The notes: a model not told the origin generated them from the letters alone. 64,000 bases of DNA from Pseudomonas sp. MN1F (GCF_009391885.1 NZ_VZII01000041.1:1-64000), one strand, 5' to 3'; shown: positions 16,453 through 25,917, counted from the stretch's first letter. A program made the numbers and translations.

Positions 16453-18123
16453 ATGTTGACTCGCAAAGGAGCACCCGCACGGCCATTGCCGTCGCTCAAA
16501 CCCATCAGCCTGGCGCTTTTCGCGCTGGCCGCCAGCCAGGCCCAGGCCTTCGAATTCGCCACCGGCGACCCCGACCTGCGGGTGCGCTGGGACAACACCC
16601 TGAAATACAGCGCCGCCTGGCGCACCCAGGATGCCAGCAGCAAGCTCACCGAGGGCCAGGCCGCGCTGAACCTGGACGACGGCGACCGCAACTTCGACAA
16701 GGGCCTGATCTCCAACCGCCTGGACCTGCTGTCGGAACTGGACATCACCTACCACAACATCGGTGCGCGGGTCAGTGGTGCAGCCTGGTACGACGATGTC
16801 TACAACCAGGGCACCGACAACAACGAGCCCAGCCGCGCCAACAGCTATTCGGTCGACTACGACGAATTCACCGACGACACCCGCACGCTGCACGGACGCA
16901 AGGGCGAGCTGCTCGACGCCTTCATCTTCGGCAAGACCGAGATCGGCAACATGCCGCTGTCCGGCCGCCTGGGCCAATACGCCATGCAGTGGGGCGAAAG
17001 CCTGTTCTACGGCATGAACGGCATTGCCGGGGGCATGGCGCCGGTGGACGTGGTCAAGGGCCTGTCGGTGCCCAATACCCAGTTCAAGGAGCTGATCCGC
17101 CCGGTGCAGCAGATCTCCGGGCAGTTGCAGCTCACCCCGGATGTCTCGGTGGGGGCCTACTACCAGTTCGAATGGGAGGCCAACCGCCTGCCAGCGGCGG
17201 GCAGCTACTTCTCCACGGACGACTTCTTCGGCGACGGCGCCGAGCGCATGTTCGTCGGCTCGCCAGTGTTCCCCGGCGGCCAACCGCTGGCGTTCTTCCA
17301 TGGCAATGACAAGCAAGCCAAAGACTCGGGGCAGGGCGGCCTGCAGGTACGCTGGCGCACCGAGACTGTCGACTGGGGCGTGTATGCCATTCGCTTCCAC
17401 GACAAATCGCCGCAGCTCAACGTGCGCCCGGACTTCGCCAACCTCGACCCGGTCAGCGGCAAGGCCGGCGAGTTCTACTGGGTGTACCCCGAAGGCATCG
17501 AGGCGCTCGGCGCCAGTTTCTCCACCACCCTGGGCAACTTCAACCTCGCTGGCGAGTTGTCCACGCGCTGGAACCAGCCGCTGGCCTCCACCAGCCAGCA
17601 TGCGCTGGCCGTGGGCGAAGTGATCGACAACGCCGACAACCCGCTGTATGCCACCGGCCGCACGTTGCACGCCAACTTCTCCTGGCTGGCCAGCCTGGAA
17701 CCGAACTTCATCGCTGCCGAGTCGAGCTTCCTCGGCGAGATCGCCTGGAACCGGGTAATGAGCGTGAGCAAGAACGCCGACGCCGTCGACCCCAATGCCG
17801 ACCGCGACGCCACCAGCCTGCGCCTGGTGTTCGAGCCGATGTACCGGCAGATCCTGCCCGGCCTCGACCTCTCGGTACCGCTCGGCGCGAGCTACACCAA
17901 CGGCGCATCGATGGCGTTGGGCACCGGCTTTGGCAGCGATCACGGCGGCGACCTGAACATCGGCCTGAAGGGCAACTACCTCAATACCTGGAGCCTGGGC
18001 CTGACCTACACGCACTACTACGGCCCGGAGAACACCTTCCTCGACGCCGACAACCACTACACCTTCGAACAGTCGCTCAAAGACCGCGACTTCATCGCCT
18101 TCACCGTCAGCCGCACCTTCTGA
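16453..18123 (+). CDS. DUF1302 outer-membrane-type protein
   Basis: 556 residues with a long signal peptide (to about residue 32, ASQAQA-FE). Then comes the family start FEFATGDPDLRVRWDNTLKYSAAWR and a sequence of alternating amphipathic strands ending in an aromatic C-terminus (AFTVSRTF). The C-terminal Phe and strand pattern point to an outer-membrane beta-barrel. With the next three genes it forms the DUF1302-DUF1329-YCF48-RND module found beside catabolic genes for hydrophobic aromatics or terpenoids in many proteobacteria. An uptake or efflux role is inferred. Confidence 0.85.
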   Translation: MLTRKGAPARPLPSLKPISLALFALAASQAQAFEFATGDPDLRVRWDNTLKYSAAWRTQDASSKLTEGQAALNLDDGDRNFDKGLISNRLDLLSELDITYHNIGARVSGAAWYDDVYNQGTDNNEPSRANSYSVDYDEFTDDTRTLHGRKGELLDAFIFGKTEIGNMPLSGRLGQYAMQWGESLFYGMNGIAGGMAPVDVVKGLSVPNTQFKELIRPVQQISGQLQLTPDVSVGAYYQFEWEANRLPAAGSYFSTDDFFGDGAERMFVGSPVFPGGQPLAFFHGNDKQAKDSGQGGLQVRWRTETVDWGVYAIRFHDKSPQLNVRPDFANLDPVSGKAGEFYWVYPEGIEALGASFSTTLGNFNLAGELSTRWNQPLASTSQHALAVGEVIDNADNPLYATGRTLHANFSWLASLEPNFIAAESSFLGEIAWNRVMSVSKNADAVDPNADRDATSLRLVFEPMYRQILPGLDLSVPLGASYTNGASMALGTGFGSDHGGDLNIGLKGNYLNTWSLGLTYTHYYGPENTFLDADNHYTFEQSLKDRDFIAFTVSRTF

Positions 18124-18137
18124 CCGAGGACTACCCG

Positions 18138-19505
18138 ATGAAACACAACAATAAAGTCGTTTCCCTGCTCACTGCCCTGAGTGCCTCGCTGCTGTTCGCC
18201 CACGGCGCCGGTGCCGCGGTGACCGCCGAGCAGGCGGCCACCCTCAAGAGCACCCTGACCCCGCTCGGTGGCGAGCGCGCCGGCAACGCCGACGGCAGCA
18301 TCCCGGCCTGGAACGGTGGTTACACCAAGGCCGACCCGGCCTACAAGGAGGGCGGCAAGCGGGGTGACCCGTTCGCCAGCGACAAGCCGCTGCTGACCAT
18401 CACTGCGCAGAACCTGGGGCAATACGCCGACAAGCTGACCCCGGGCGTCCAGGCGATGCTCAGGAAGTACCCGGACAGCTACCGGCTGGACGTGTACCCG
18501 ACCCACCGCAGTGCGGCCGCGCCGCAATCGGTCTACGACGCCACCTTCGCCAACGCCACCAGCGGCAAGCTGGTGGACGGCCCTGCCGGCCCCATGCCCG
18601 AAGGCGCGGCCGGGGGCATTCCGTTCCCGATCCCGGCCAATGGCGTGGAAGCCATGTGGAACCACCTGCTGCGCTGGCGGGGGGCCTCGTGGCACGCCAG
18701 CTTCAACCAATACCTGACCACCGCCGACGGCAAGCATGTGCTGACCAACGATTCGCGCGCCGACCTGCAGATGCCCTGGTACCTGCCGGGCGGCGGTGGC
18801 GACAAGGGCGTGTTCTGGTCCATTCGCATGACCAACGACGGCCCGCCCCTGCGTGCTGGCGAAGCCATCACCGGGCTGGAGAACCTCAACGCCGACAAAG
18901 CCGCCGTGTGGACCTACCTGCCGGGCCAGCGCCGCGTGCGCCGCCTGCCCAACGCTTGCTGCGACACGCCGACGCCGGCCACTGCCGGGGTCATGAGTTT
19001 CGATGAACTGTACGTGTTCAACGGGCGCCTTGACCGCTTCGACTGGAAGTTGCTGGGCAAGAAGGAGATGTATATCCCCTACAACGCCAACAAGGTGTTC
19101 ACCGCCGCCAGCGCCGAAGCGCTGCTCGACCCGCACCACCTCAACCCCGCCTCGATCCGCTGGGAATTGCACCGCGTATGGGTGGTCGAGGCGACCCTGA
19201 AGAGCGGCCAGCGTCATGTGATGCCACGCAGCACCTACTACCTCGACGAGGACACCTGGGCCGCCGTATTGGGTGAGCGCTACGACGCCCGCGAGCAACT
19301 GGCCAAGGTGGTCTGGACCTCGCCGGTGGTGCTGCCCGACCTGCCTGGCGTAGTGACCCTCACCAACGGTTTCTACGACCTGCTCTCCGGCGCCTGGTTC
19401 GCCGGTGACCTGTTCGCCGGCAAGAACGAGCAGTACCGCATCGTGCCGCCGTACAAGGAATCGGTGTTCACCGCCGACGCCATGGCCGGGGAAGGCGTGC
19501 GCTGA
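18138..19505 (+). CDS. DUF1329 exported protein
   Basis: 455 residues. Signal peptide MKHNNKVVSLLTALSASLLFAHGAGA-AV, then the family signature EQAATLKSTLTPLGGERAGNADGSIPAWNGG and later SFDELYVFNGRLDRFDWKLLGKKEMYIPYN and SAEALLDPHHLNPASIRWELHRVWVVEATLK. It is an OutD/LolA-like beta-rich fold thought to bind hydrophobic molecules in the periplasm or at the outer membrane. It starts 14 bp after the DUF1302 stop. The first codons, ATGAAACACAACAATAAAG, are A-rich in the Hfq/Crc manner. A terminator-like hairpin follows. Confidence 0.85.
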   Translation: MKHNNKVVSLLTALSASLLFAHGAGAAVTAEQAATLKSTLTPLGGERAGNADGSIPAWNGGYTKADPAYKEGGKRGDPFASDKPLLTITAQNLGQYADKLTPGVQAMLRKYPDSYRLDVYPTHRSAAAPQSVYDATFANATSGKLVDGPAGPMPEGAAGGIPFPIPANGVEAMWNHLLRWRGASWHASFNQYLTTADGKHVLTNDSRADLQMPWYLPGGGGDKGVFWSIRMTNDGPPLRAGEAITGLENLNADKAAVWTYLPGQRRVRRLPNACCDTPTPATAGVMSFDELYVFNGRLDRFDWKLLGKKEMYIPYNANKVFTAASAEALLDPHHLNPASIRWELHRVWVVEATLKSGQRHVMPRSTYYLDEDTWAAVLGERYDAREQLAKVVWTSPVVLPDLPGVVTLTNGFYDLLSGAWFAGDLFAGKNEQYRIVPPYKESVFTADAMAGEGVR

Positions 19506-19506
19506 G

Positions 19507-19529
19507 CGGGCGCCTTGCGCCCGGGTTTT
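19507..19529 (+). terminator. Terminator-like hairpin inside the operon
   Basis: CGGGCGC-CTT-GCGCCCG followed by GGTTTT, directly after the DUF1329 stop and 30 bases before the YCF48 gene. The 7-bp GC stem and short T run suggest partial termination, lowering expression of the YCF48 and RND genes relative to DUF1302/DUF1329. Confidence 0.55.
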
Positions 19530-19559
19530 ACCGACAACAAGAACAAAAGGTAGCGTGCG

Positions 19560-20621
19560 ATGAACAAGATGCTCTATGGCTGGCTGCTGGCAGCCTGTTG
19601 CGGGCTGCCCCCGGCCTTTGCCGGGGATGGCCTGGAGGTGCTCTCGCAGCCGGCGGTGCAGGGCACCCAGGCGCTGCATGCGGTGCTGCAGGATGTGACG
19701 CTGGCCGGTGCGCGCCTGGTGGCGGTGGGCGAGCGCGGCGTGGTGCTGCTCTCCGACGACAACGGTAAGCGCTGGCGCCAGGCCACGGGCGTACCGGTCA
19801 GTGTCAGCCTGACTGCCGTGCAGTTCGTCGACGCGCGCCAAGGCTGGGCGGTCGGCCATGCCGGTGTAGTGCTGCACAGCGAGGATGCCGGCGAACACTG
19901 GACCTTGCAGCTCGACGGCAAGCGCGCCGCCGCCCTGGAGCTGCAGGCGGCCGAGGCCTCGGCAGACCCACGTCGGGTGTCTGCGGCGCAACGGCTGCAG
20001 GCCGATGGCGCGGACAAGCCGCTGCTGGCACTGAACTTCGCCGACGCCCGGCACGGCATGGTCGTCGGCGCCTATGGGCTGGCCCTGAGTACCCAGGACG
20101 GCGGCCGCACCTGGGCGTCCAGCATGGGGCTGCTGGCGAATGACCGCGGGCTGCATCTGTATGCGCTGGCGCGTCAGGGCGCCAGGTTGTACGTCGCTGG
20201 TGAACAGGGCCTGCTGTTGCGTTCGCCTGATGGCGGCGCCCACTTCGAGGCGCTGCAGGGGCCCTACGACGGCAGCTATTTTGCCGCCACTGTGCTGCCC
20301 GGTGGCCGGCTGCTGGTGGGTGGCTTGCGTGGTTCGCTGTTCGCCTCCGATGACGGCGGCGACAGCTTCCAGGCGCTGGCCAACCCGGTTCCGGCATCGC
20401 TCAACGGCATGCGCGTCGCCGGGGACCAGCTGTTGCTCGCCAACCAGGCGGGGATGCTGCTGCGCAGCGGCCTCGACGCCTTTGCCGCGCAGCCATTGCC
20501 GGTCACCGACGGCCTGCCGCTGACAGCGGCCACCACGGCTGCCGATGGCGCCATCATCGCTGTCGGCATGGCCGGTGCCCGCCGCCTGGACACTTCTTCC
20601 CTTTCCACCACGACGGACTGA
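19560..20621 (+). CDS. YCF48/BNR-repeat periplasmic protein
   Basis: 353 residues. Signal peptide to about residue 21 (PAFA-GD), then repeated BNR-type motifs: SDDNGKRW, SEDAGEHW, STQDGGRTW, SPDGGAHF, SDDGGDSF. Together with AVGHAGVV-like turns these indicate a beta-propeller related to YCF48/HCF136. It has a conserved place just upstream of an RND protein (stop and next ATG are 3 bp apart), and may help assemble or gate that transporter. The upstream ACAACAAGAACAAAAGG combines a ribosome site with an Hfq/Crc-like motif. Confidence 0.83.
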   Translation: MNKMLYGWLLAACCGLPPAFAGDGLEVLSQPAVQGTQALHAVLQDVTLAGARLVAVGERGVVLLSDDNGKRWRQATGVPVSVSLTAVQFVDARQGWAVGHAGVVLHSEDAGEHWTLQLDGKRAAALELQAAEASADPRRVSAAQRLQADGADKPLLALNFADARHGMVVGAYGLALSTQDGGRTWASSMGLLANDRGLHLYALARQGARLYVAGEQGLLLRSPDGGAHFEALQGPYDGSYFAATVLPGGRLLVGGLRGSLFASDDGGDSFQALANPVPASLNGMRVAGDQLLLANQAGMLLRSGLDAFAAQPLPVTDGLPLTAATTAADGAIIAVGMAGARRLDTSSLSTTTD

Positions 20622-20624
20622 GCC

Positions 20625-23093
20625 ATGTACGCCATGAATTCACCTGCGCCGTCCAGCGGCCGTCTCGATGACTTCGACAGCACGTCCGGCTCGCTGCTGG
20701 AGCGTGCGCTGTTCAACCATCGGGCGCTGGTCCTGCTGCTGTGCCTGGCCGCGACCGTGCTGCTCGGCTGGCAGGCCTCGCGCCTGACCCTCAACGCCAG
20801 TTTCGAGAAGATGATCCCGCGCGATCATCCGTACATTCACAACTACCTGGAGCACCGCCAGGAGCTCGCCGGCCTGGGTAACGCAGTGCGTATCGCCGTG
20901 GCCAATCCGCGCGGCAGCATCTATGACCCGGGCTACCTGCACAGCCTGCAACAGCTTAACGATGCGGTGTACCTGTTGCCTGGGGTAGACCGTGCGGCTA
21001 TGAGGTCGCTATGGACACCTTCCACCCGCTGGACCGGGGTGACCGAGGAAGGCCTGGAAGGCGGGCCGGTGATCCCTGACGGCTATGACGGTGGGGTGGC
21101 GAGCCTGGCAGCGCTCAAGCGCAACATCGAGCGTTCCAACGAGATCGGTCAGTTGGTGGCCTTCGACCAGCGTTCGAGCATCCTCTACGTGCCGCTGCTG
21201 GCGCACACCCCAGACGGCCAGGCCTTGGACTACATCGCCTTCGCCCAACAACTGGAAAACCTGCGCGAGCGATTCCAGGCGCAGGGCGTGGAGATTCACA
21301 TCACCGGCTTTGCCAAGGTGGTGGGCGACCTGATCGACGGCCTGCGGCAGATCCTGCTGTTCTTCGCCGCCGCCATCGCCATCACCGCCGTGGTGCTTTA
21401 CTGGTACACCCGCTGCGTGCGCAGCACCGTGCTGGTGGTGGTGTGCTCGCTGGTGGCGGTGATCTGGCAGCTCGGCCTGTTGCCGCTGCTGGGCTACGAG
21501 CTCGACCCGTATTCGGTGCTGGTGCCGTTCCTGGTGTTCGCCATCGGCATGAGCCACGGCGCGCAGAAGATGAACGGCATCATGCAGGACATCGGCCGTG
21601 GCATGCATCGCCTGGTGGCGGCGCGCTTCACCTTCCGCCGGCTGTTCCTGGCCGGGCTGACCGCGCTGCTGTGCGATACCGTGGGGTTTGCCGTGCTGAT
21701 GATCATCCAGATCCAGGTGATCCAGGACCTGGCCGTCATCGCCAGCCTGGGCGTGGCGGTGCTGATCTTCACCAACCTGATCCTGTTGCCGGTACTGCTC
21801 TCCTACGTTGGCGTCAGTGCCCGCGCGGCGCGGCGCAGCCTGCGTGCCGAACAGGCGCAGGCGAGCGGGGCGCGCAAGCATGCGCTGTGGCGTTTCCTCG
21901 ACCTGTTCACCCAGCGTCGCTGGGCGGCCGGGTGCATTGCAGTGGCGGCGCTGATGGCCGCTGGCGGCTATGCCGTGAGCCTGCACCTGAAGGTCGGTGA
22001 TCTCGACGCCGGTGCTCCCGAGCTGCGCGCCGATTCGCGCTACAACCGCGACAACGCCTTCGTTACCCGGCATTACGGTGCCAGTAGCGATGTGTTCGCG
22101 GTGATGGTGCGCACCGCGCCCGGTGGCTGTTCGGCCTACGGGACGCTGAAGCGCGTGGATGACCTGGACTGGCAACTGCGCGGCCTGCCAGGCGTGGACA
22201 CGATCAATTCGCTGGCGCAACTCAACCGCCGGGTGCTGGTCGGCCTCTCCGAAGGCAGCCCGAAGTGGTACGAACTGGTCGACAACCAGGCGACCCTGAA
22301 CATGGTCACTGCCAACGCCCCCCGCGGCTTGTACAACGACGATTGCAGCCTGCTGACGCTCTACGCCTACCTCACCGACCACAAGGCCGACACCCTGGCG
22401 CGCGTGGTGGACAGCGTCCAGGCGTTCGCCCAGGCCAACGACAGCGAGCAGGCCAGCTTCCTCATGGCTGCCGGCAGTGCGGGCATCGAGGCGGCCACCA
22501 ACCAGGTGGTGAAACAGGCCAACCGCGACATGCTCTGGTGGGTTTATGGCGCGGTGATCCTGCTCTGCCTGGTGACCTTCCGTTCCTGGCGCGCGGTGCT
22601 CTGCGCGGTATTGCCATTGGTGCTTACCTCCCTGCTTTGCGAAGCGCTGATGGTCGCGCTGGGCATTGGCGTGAAGGTGGCGACCCTGCCGGTGATCGCC
22701 CTGGGTGTCGGTATCGGCGTGGATTACGCGCTGTACGTGATGAGCATCGTGCTGGCCCAGCTGCGCCAGGGCGCGAGCCTGTCCGAGGCCTATTACCGCG
22801 CGCTGCTGTTCACCGGCAAGGTGGTGATGCTGACCGGTATCACCCTGGCCATTGGCGTCGGCACCTGGATCTTCTCGCCGATCAAGTTCCAGGCCGACAT
22901 GGGCGTGCTGCTGGCGTTCATGTTCGTCTGGAACATGGTCGGTGCGCTGATCCTGTTGCCGGCGCTGGCCTACTTCCTCCTGCCGCAACGCCAGACCTGT
23001 ACGCAGCAGGCTGTGGCGCTTGAACCCACCCTGCGAAAGCGCGAGCAGGACGCCCGCTTTGGCGCGCTCAAGGAGATCAGCCATGGCCGCTGA
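20625..23093 (+). CDS. RND/MMPL-family transporter
   Basis: 822 residues with two repeated halves. Each has one N-terminal TM helix, a periplasmic domain (about 70-245 and 455-630) and five clustered TM helices (about 250-400 and 640-785). The second half has LPVIALGVGIGVDYALYVMS, the typical RND helix-4 segment. The length, under 900, fits the hydrophobe/HAE3-like branch rather than AcrB-type drug pumps. With DUF1302/DUF1329/YCF48 it would move a hydrophobic substrate across the envelope, either direction being possible. Its last 11 bases overlap the MFS gene. Confidence 0.87.
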   Translation: MYAMNSPAPSSGRLDDFDSTSGSLLERALFNHRALVLLLCLAATVLLGWQASRLTLNASFEKMIPRDHPYIHNYLEHRQELAGLGNAVRIAVANPRGSIYDPGYLHSLQQLNDAVYLLPGVDRAAMRSLWTPSTRWTGVTEEGLEGGPVIPDGYDGGVASLAALKRNIERSNEIGQLVAFDQRSSILYVPLLAHTPDGQALDYIAFAQQLENLRERFQAQGVEIHITGFAKVVGDLIDGLRQILLFFAAAIAITAVVLYWYTRCVRSTVLVVVCSLVAVIWQLGLLPLLGYELDPYSVLVPFLVFAIGMSHGAQKMNGIMQDIGRGMHRLVAARFTFRRLFLAGLTALLCDTVGFAVLMIIQIQVIQDLAVIASLGVAVLIFTNLILLPVLLSYVGVSARAARRSLRAEQAQASGARKHALWRFLDLFTQRRWAAGCIAVAALMAAGGYAVSLHLKVGDLDAGAPELRADSRYNRDNAFVTRHYGASSDVFAVMVRTAPGGCSAYGTLKRVDDLDWQLRGLPGVDTINSLAQLNRRVLVGLSEGSPKWYELVDNQATLNMVTANAPRGLYNDDCSLLTLYAYLTDHKADTLARVVDSVQAFAQANDSEQASFLMAAGSAGIEAATNQVVKQANRDMLWWVYGAVILLCLVTFRSWRAVLCAVLPLVLTSLLCEALMVALGIGVKVATLPVIALGVGIGVDYALYVMSIVLAQLRQGASLSEAYYRALLFTGKVVMLTGITLAIGVGTWIFSPIKFQADMGVLLAFMFVWNMVGALILLPALAYFLLPQRQTCTQQAVALEPTLRKREQDARFGALKEISHGR

Positions 23094-24273
23094 ACGCACT
23101 GTCGGCAGCGCCCAGGCGGCGTTGCTGCTGTTTGGCAGCTGCCTGCCGGTACTGGGTGCGGTGCTGATTGCGCCGGTGCTGCCACGCATGCAGGCGCACT
23201 TTGCCGAGACACCGGGCGTTGCCGTGCTGGTACCGGTGGCCTTGACGCTGCCGGCCCTGGTGATCGCCTTGCTGGCGCCGCTGGCAGGTGTCCTGGCTGA
23301 CCGTGTCGGGCGGCGCCCGTTGCTGCTGGCGAGCATGCTGCTGTACAGCCTGTGCGGGGTGTTGCCGCTGTGGCTGGATTCGCTGGGCCTGATCGTCGCC
23401 AGCCGCGCCGGTATCGGCCTGGCGGAAGCCGGCATCATGACCTGCTGCACCACGCTGATGGGTGACTACTTCGACGGCCAACGCCGGGAGCGGCTGTTTG
23501 CCTTGCAGATGGTGGTCACCTCGTTGTCGGCGGCGTTGTTCATGGGGGTGGGCGGCGCGCTGGGCGAGAGCGACTGGCGCACACCGTTCGCCCTCTACGC
23601 CGTGGGCCTGCTGTGCTTGCCGCTGATGGCCATGTGGCTGTGGGAGCCGCGTGCCTGCGCTATTGCGCCCGAAGCGACGGTACGTTCGCGCTTTCCATGG
23701 GCTGCCCTGGCACCGTTGTACCTGCTGACCGGGCTGGCCGGCATCAGCCTGTTCATCGTCCCGGTACAGGCCGGCTACGTGCTGCAGTTGTTGCATGTCG
23801 ATGCCCCTGGGCAAGTGGGCCTGGCCATGGGCGCCAACCAGCTCGGTGTGTTGGCCGGCGCCCTGGCATTTCGCCTGCTGGCGCGCCTGCCGGCGAGCTG
23901 GCTGCTGGCCCTGGGGTTCGCCACGGCCGGGACGGGCGGTGGCCTGATGGCCCTGGCGAACAGCCATGCCCTGGTGGTGCTGGCGGTGCTGGTCAATGGC
24001 CTGGGCGTTGGCCTGCTGCTGCCGACATTGATCACCCGGGTGATGCAGCAGGTCGGCTTCGAGCAGCGTGGCCGCGCCACGGGCGGGTTCACCGCGGCGA
24101 TCTTCGCCGGTGAGTTCATCAGCCCTTTGCTGGTGTTGGCACTGACCGCTGGCGTGGCTGCGCAACTGCCCCATGCGTTGCTGCTGGTTGCCTTGGGGCA
24201 GCTGGTGCTGGCGCCGGCGTGCCTGCTGTTGATGCGCCGTGCGCGCGCGGCGGCAATGGCCGGTGCCCGATGA
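23083..24273 (+). CDS. MFS transporter (DHA1-like)
   Basis: 396 residues, twelve hydrophobic segments. The loop 2-3 motif is GVLADRVGRRPLLLAS, and helix 5 contains GIGLAEAGIMTCCTTLMGDYFDGQRRERLFAL. ATG 23083, inside the end of the RND gene, has AAGGAG eight bases upstream; the longer frame from 23020 lies in RND coding sequence. It is probably an inner-membrane carrier for the pathway substrate or product. Its stop codon overlaps ATG 24270, which opens a 24-codon ORF matching only the C-terminus of an SDR enzyme. Confidence 0.85.
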   Translation: MAAERTVGSAQAALLLFGSCLPVLGAVLIAPVLPRMQAHFAETPGVAVLVPVALTLPALVIALLAPLAGVLADRVGRRPLLLASMLLYSLCGVLPLWLDSLGLIVASRAGIGLAEAGIMTCCTTLMGDYFDGQRRERLFALQMVVTSLSAALFMGVGGALGESDWRTPFALYAVGLLCLPLMAMWLWEPRACAIAPEATVRSRFPWAALAPLYLLTGLAGISLFIVPVQAGYVLQLLHVDAPGQVGLAMGANQLGVLAGALAFRLLARLPASWLLALGFATAGTGGGLMALANSHALVVLAVLVNGLGVGLLLPTLITRVMQQVGFEQRGRATGGFTAAIFAGEFISPLLVLALTAGVAAQLPHALLLVALGQLVLAPACLLLMRRARAAAMAGAR

Positions 24274-24344
24274 GGGGCGGCGCCTTCATCAGCGGACAGA
24301 ATCTTAGGGTCGACGGTGGCACGACCATCGGCGACGGCAATTGA
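24270..24344 (+). pseudogene. Remnant of a short-chain dehydrogenase gene (C-terminus only)
   Basis: A 24-codon frame, ATG 24270 to TGA 24344, encodes FISGQNLRVDGGTTIGDGN after four residues. This is the standard last strand and tail of classical SDRs (SG-x-N/T-L-x-VDGG). The roughly 230 preceding residues (Rossmann fold, YxxxK) are absent, and the MFS gene ends in an ATGA overlap with the remnant. The parsimonious reading is an internal deletion that removed most of an SDR gene from the operon. It could still be translated as a small peptide, but no function is expected. Confidence 0.75.
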
Positions 24345-24355
24345 AAGGAGACAAC

Positions 24356-24928
24356 ATGCAAGCGCTTCCTGCATTCAAACGCGTGGTCACTGGCCACGAT
24401 GCCCAAGGCCAGGCGGTTGTGGCCAGCTGTGGCCCGACGCCGAACAACTTCCCGCTCAAGGCGGTACCCGGCACGCTGTTCTACGAGGTATGGAACAGCA
24501 GCGCCAGCCCGGCACTGCTGGATAACGGCGATGACCCTACGGCCCAGCCGCTGCAACTGAGCCCAGGTCCACTGGGCAGTGTGATCCGTGTGGTCGACAT
24601 CCCGCCGGACAGCGTGCAGAACCAGGTCAGCGCCGAAGCGGCAGCGGCTGCCTTCGCCGAGATCGGCGAAGCCAGTGCCGGGACGGGCAAGGCCGACTCG
24701 CGGCATAAACTGATGCACCGCACCCAGACGCTGGACTACGGCATCGTCACCGAGGGCGAAGTGTGGCTGGTGCTGGACGACGGTGAGGTGCATCTCAAAC
24801 GCGGCGACATCGTGGTCCAGCGTGGCACCAACCACGCCTGGAGCAACCGCAGCGAGCAGATGGCGCGAATGGTCTTCATCCTGCTCGACGGCCGCTATGC
24901 AGACGACCTCAAGGAGTTACTGGCATGA
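24356..24928 (+). CDS. Small cupin-domain protein
   Basis: 190 residues, single cupin barrel in the C-terminal two thirds. Likely metal ligands are in KLMHRTQTLDYGIVTEGEVWL (His and Glu) and GTNHAWSN (His), with the second motif GDIVVQRGTNHAW. Too short for gentisate dioxygenase (two cupin domains); resembles cupins found beside FAH-family genes in aromatic operons. ATG 24356 has AAAGGAG upstream. The stop overlaps the next start (ATGA). Role unknown: possibly an isomerase, decarboxylase or dioxygenase acting on a ring-cleavage product. Confidence 0.8.
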   Translation: MQALPAFKRVVTGHDAQGQAVVASCGPTPNNFPLKAVPGTLFYEVWNSSASPALLDNGDDPTAQPLQLSPGPLGSVIRVVDIPPDSVQNQVSAEAAAAAFAEIGEASAGTGKADSRHKLMHRTQTLDYGIVTEGEVWLVLDDGEVHLKRGDIVVQRGTNHAWSNRSEQMARMVFILLDGRYADDLKELLA

Positions 24929-25917
24929 AGCTCGCGTCGCTTGACGATGGCAGCCGTGACGGCCGCCTGCTGGTGGTGGCCCGTGACCTTGGGCGGGCCG
25001 CCGAGGCCAGCGGCATCGCGGCCACCTTGCAGCTTGCGCTGGAAAACTGGCCGCAGGTCGAAGCCCGCTTGCAGGCGCTGTATCAGCGGCTCAACGATAA
25101 CGCGGTGGCAGACGCCTTCGACCTTGACCCGACGCGGCTGGCTGCGCCCCTGCCGCGCGCCAGCCAGTGGCTGGACGGCTCCTGCTTCCTCAGCCATGGC
25201 GCGCTGATGCAGAAAGCCTTCAACCTCGACCCGATCGAAGGCGTCGAGCACACGCCGCTGATCTATCAGGGGGCCAGTGATGACTTCCTCGGGGCGCGTG
25301 CGGACATCCCGTTGCCCAGCGAAGCGCACGGTATCGATTTCGAGGGCGAGTTTGCCGTGCTGCTCGACGACGTGCCCATGGGTTGCCCGGCCGAGCAGGC
25401 CTTGCAGCATGTGCGCCTGGTACTGCAACTCAACGACGTCAGCCTGCGCGCGCTGGCGCCGCGGGAAATGAAGACCGGTTTCGGCTTCCTTCAGGCCAAG
25501 CCTGCCACCAGCTTCGCGCCGGTTGCAGTGACCCCGGATGAGCTCGGTGAAGCCTGGCGCGATGGCCGGGTGCACCTGCCGTTGCAGGTACAGTGGAACG
25601 GTGAGTGGTTTGGTCATCCCCACGGCGGCGCCATGCACTTTGGTTTTCACCAGTTGATCGCCCATGCGGCGCTGACACGGCGCTTGAGCGCCGGCACGCT
25701 GGTCGGCTCGGGGACGGTTTCCAATGCGGATCGCAGCGTAGGGTCGGCGTGCCTCGCCGAGCGCCGCGCCATCGAAACCATCGCCTCGGGTGCGCCGCGC
25801 ACCGCCTTCATGCGCTTTGGCGACCGAGTGCGCATGGAGGCCCGGGGTGGCAACGGTGAGGTGCTGTTCGGTGCCATTGATCAGCGCGTGGTGCGGGGAG
25901 GTTGGCCATGCGAGTAA
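24925..25917 (+). CDS. Fumarylacetoacetate hydrolase family protein
   Basis: 330 residues with the FAH fold in the C-terminal half. Metal ligands: IDFEGEFAVLLDD (two Glu) and QLNDVSLR (Asp); catalytic and structural KPATSFAPVAV and GSGTVSNADRS. The longer N-terminal domain is like fumarylacetoacetase-type or acylpyruvate hydrolases. It should hydrolyse a 2,4-dioxo acid (C-C bond) or hydrate an enol, a logical step after extradiol cleavage. It overlaps the cupin gene by 4 bp and the next gene by 10 bp. Confidence 0.87.
   Translation: MKLASLDDGSRDGRLLVVARDLGRAAEASGIAATLQLALENWPQVEARLQALYQRLNDNAVADAFDLDPTRLAAPLPRASQWLDGSCFLSHGALMQKAFNLDPIEGVEHTPLIYQGASDDFLGARADIPLPSEAHGIDFEGEFAVLLDDVPMGCPAEQALQHVRLVLQLNDVSLRALAPREMKTGFGFLQAKPATSFAPVAVTPDELGEAWRDGRVHLPLQVQWNGEWFGHPHGGAMHFGFHQLIAHAALTRRLSAGTLVGSGTVSNADRSVGSACLAERRAIETIASGAPRTAFMRFGDRVRMEARGGNGEVLFGAIDQRVVRGGWPCE

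Noticed and set aside
24356..24928. Gentisate 1,2-dioxygenase
   Set aside because: The protein has one cupin domain in 190 residues, while gentisate dioxygenases have two in about 350.
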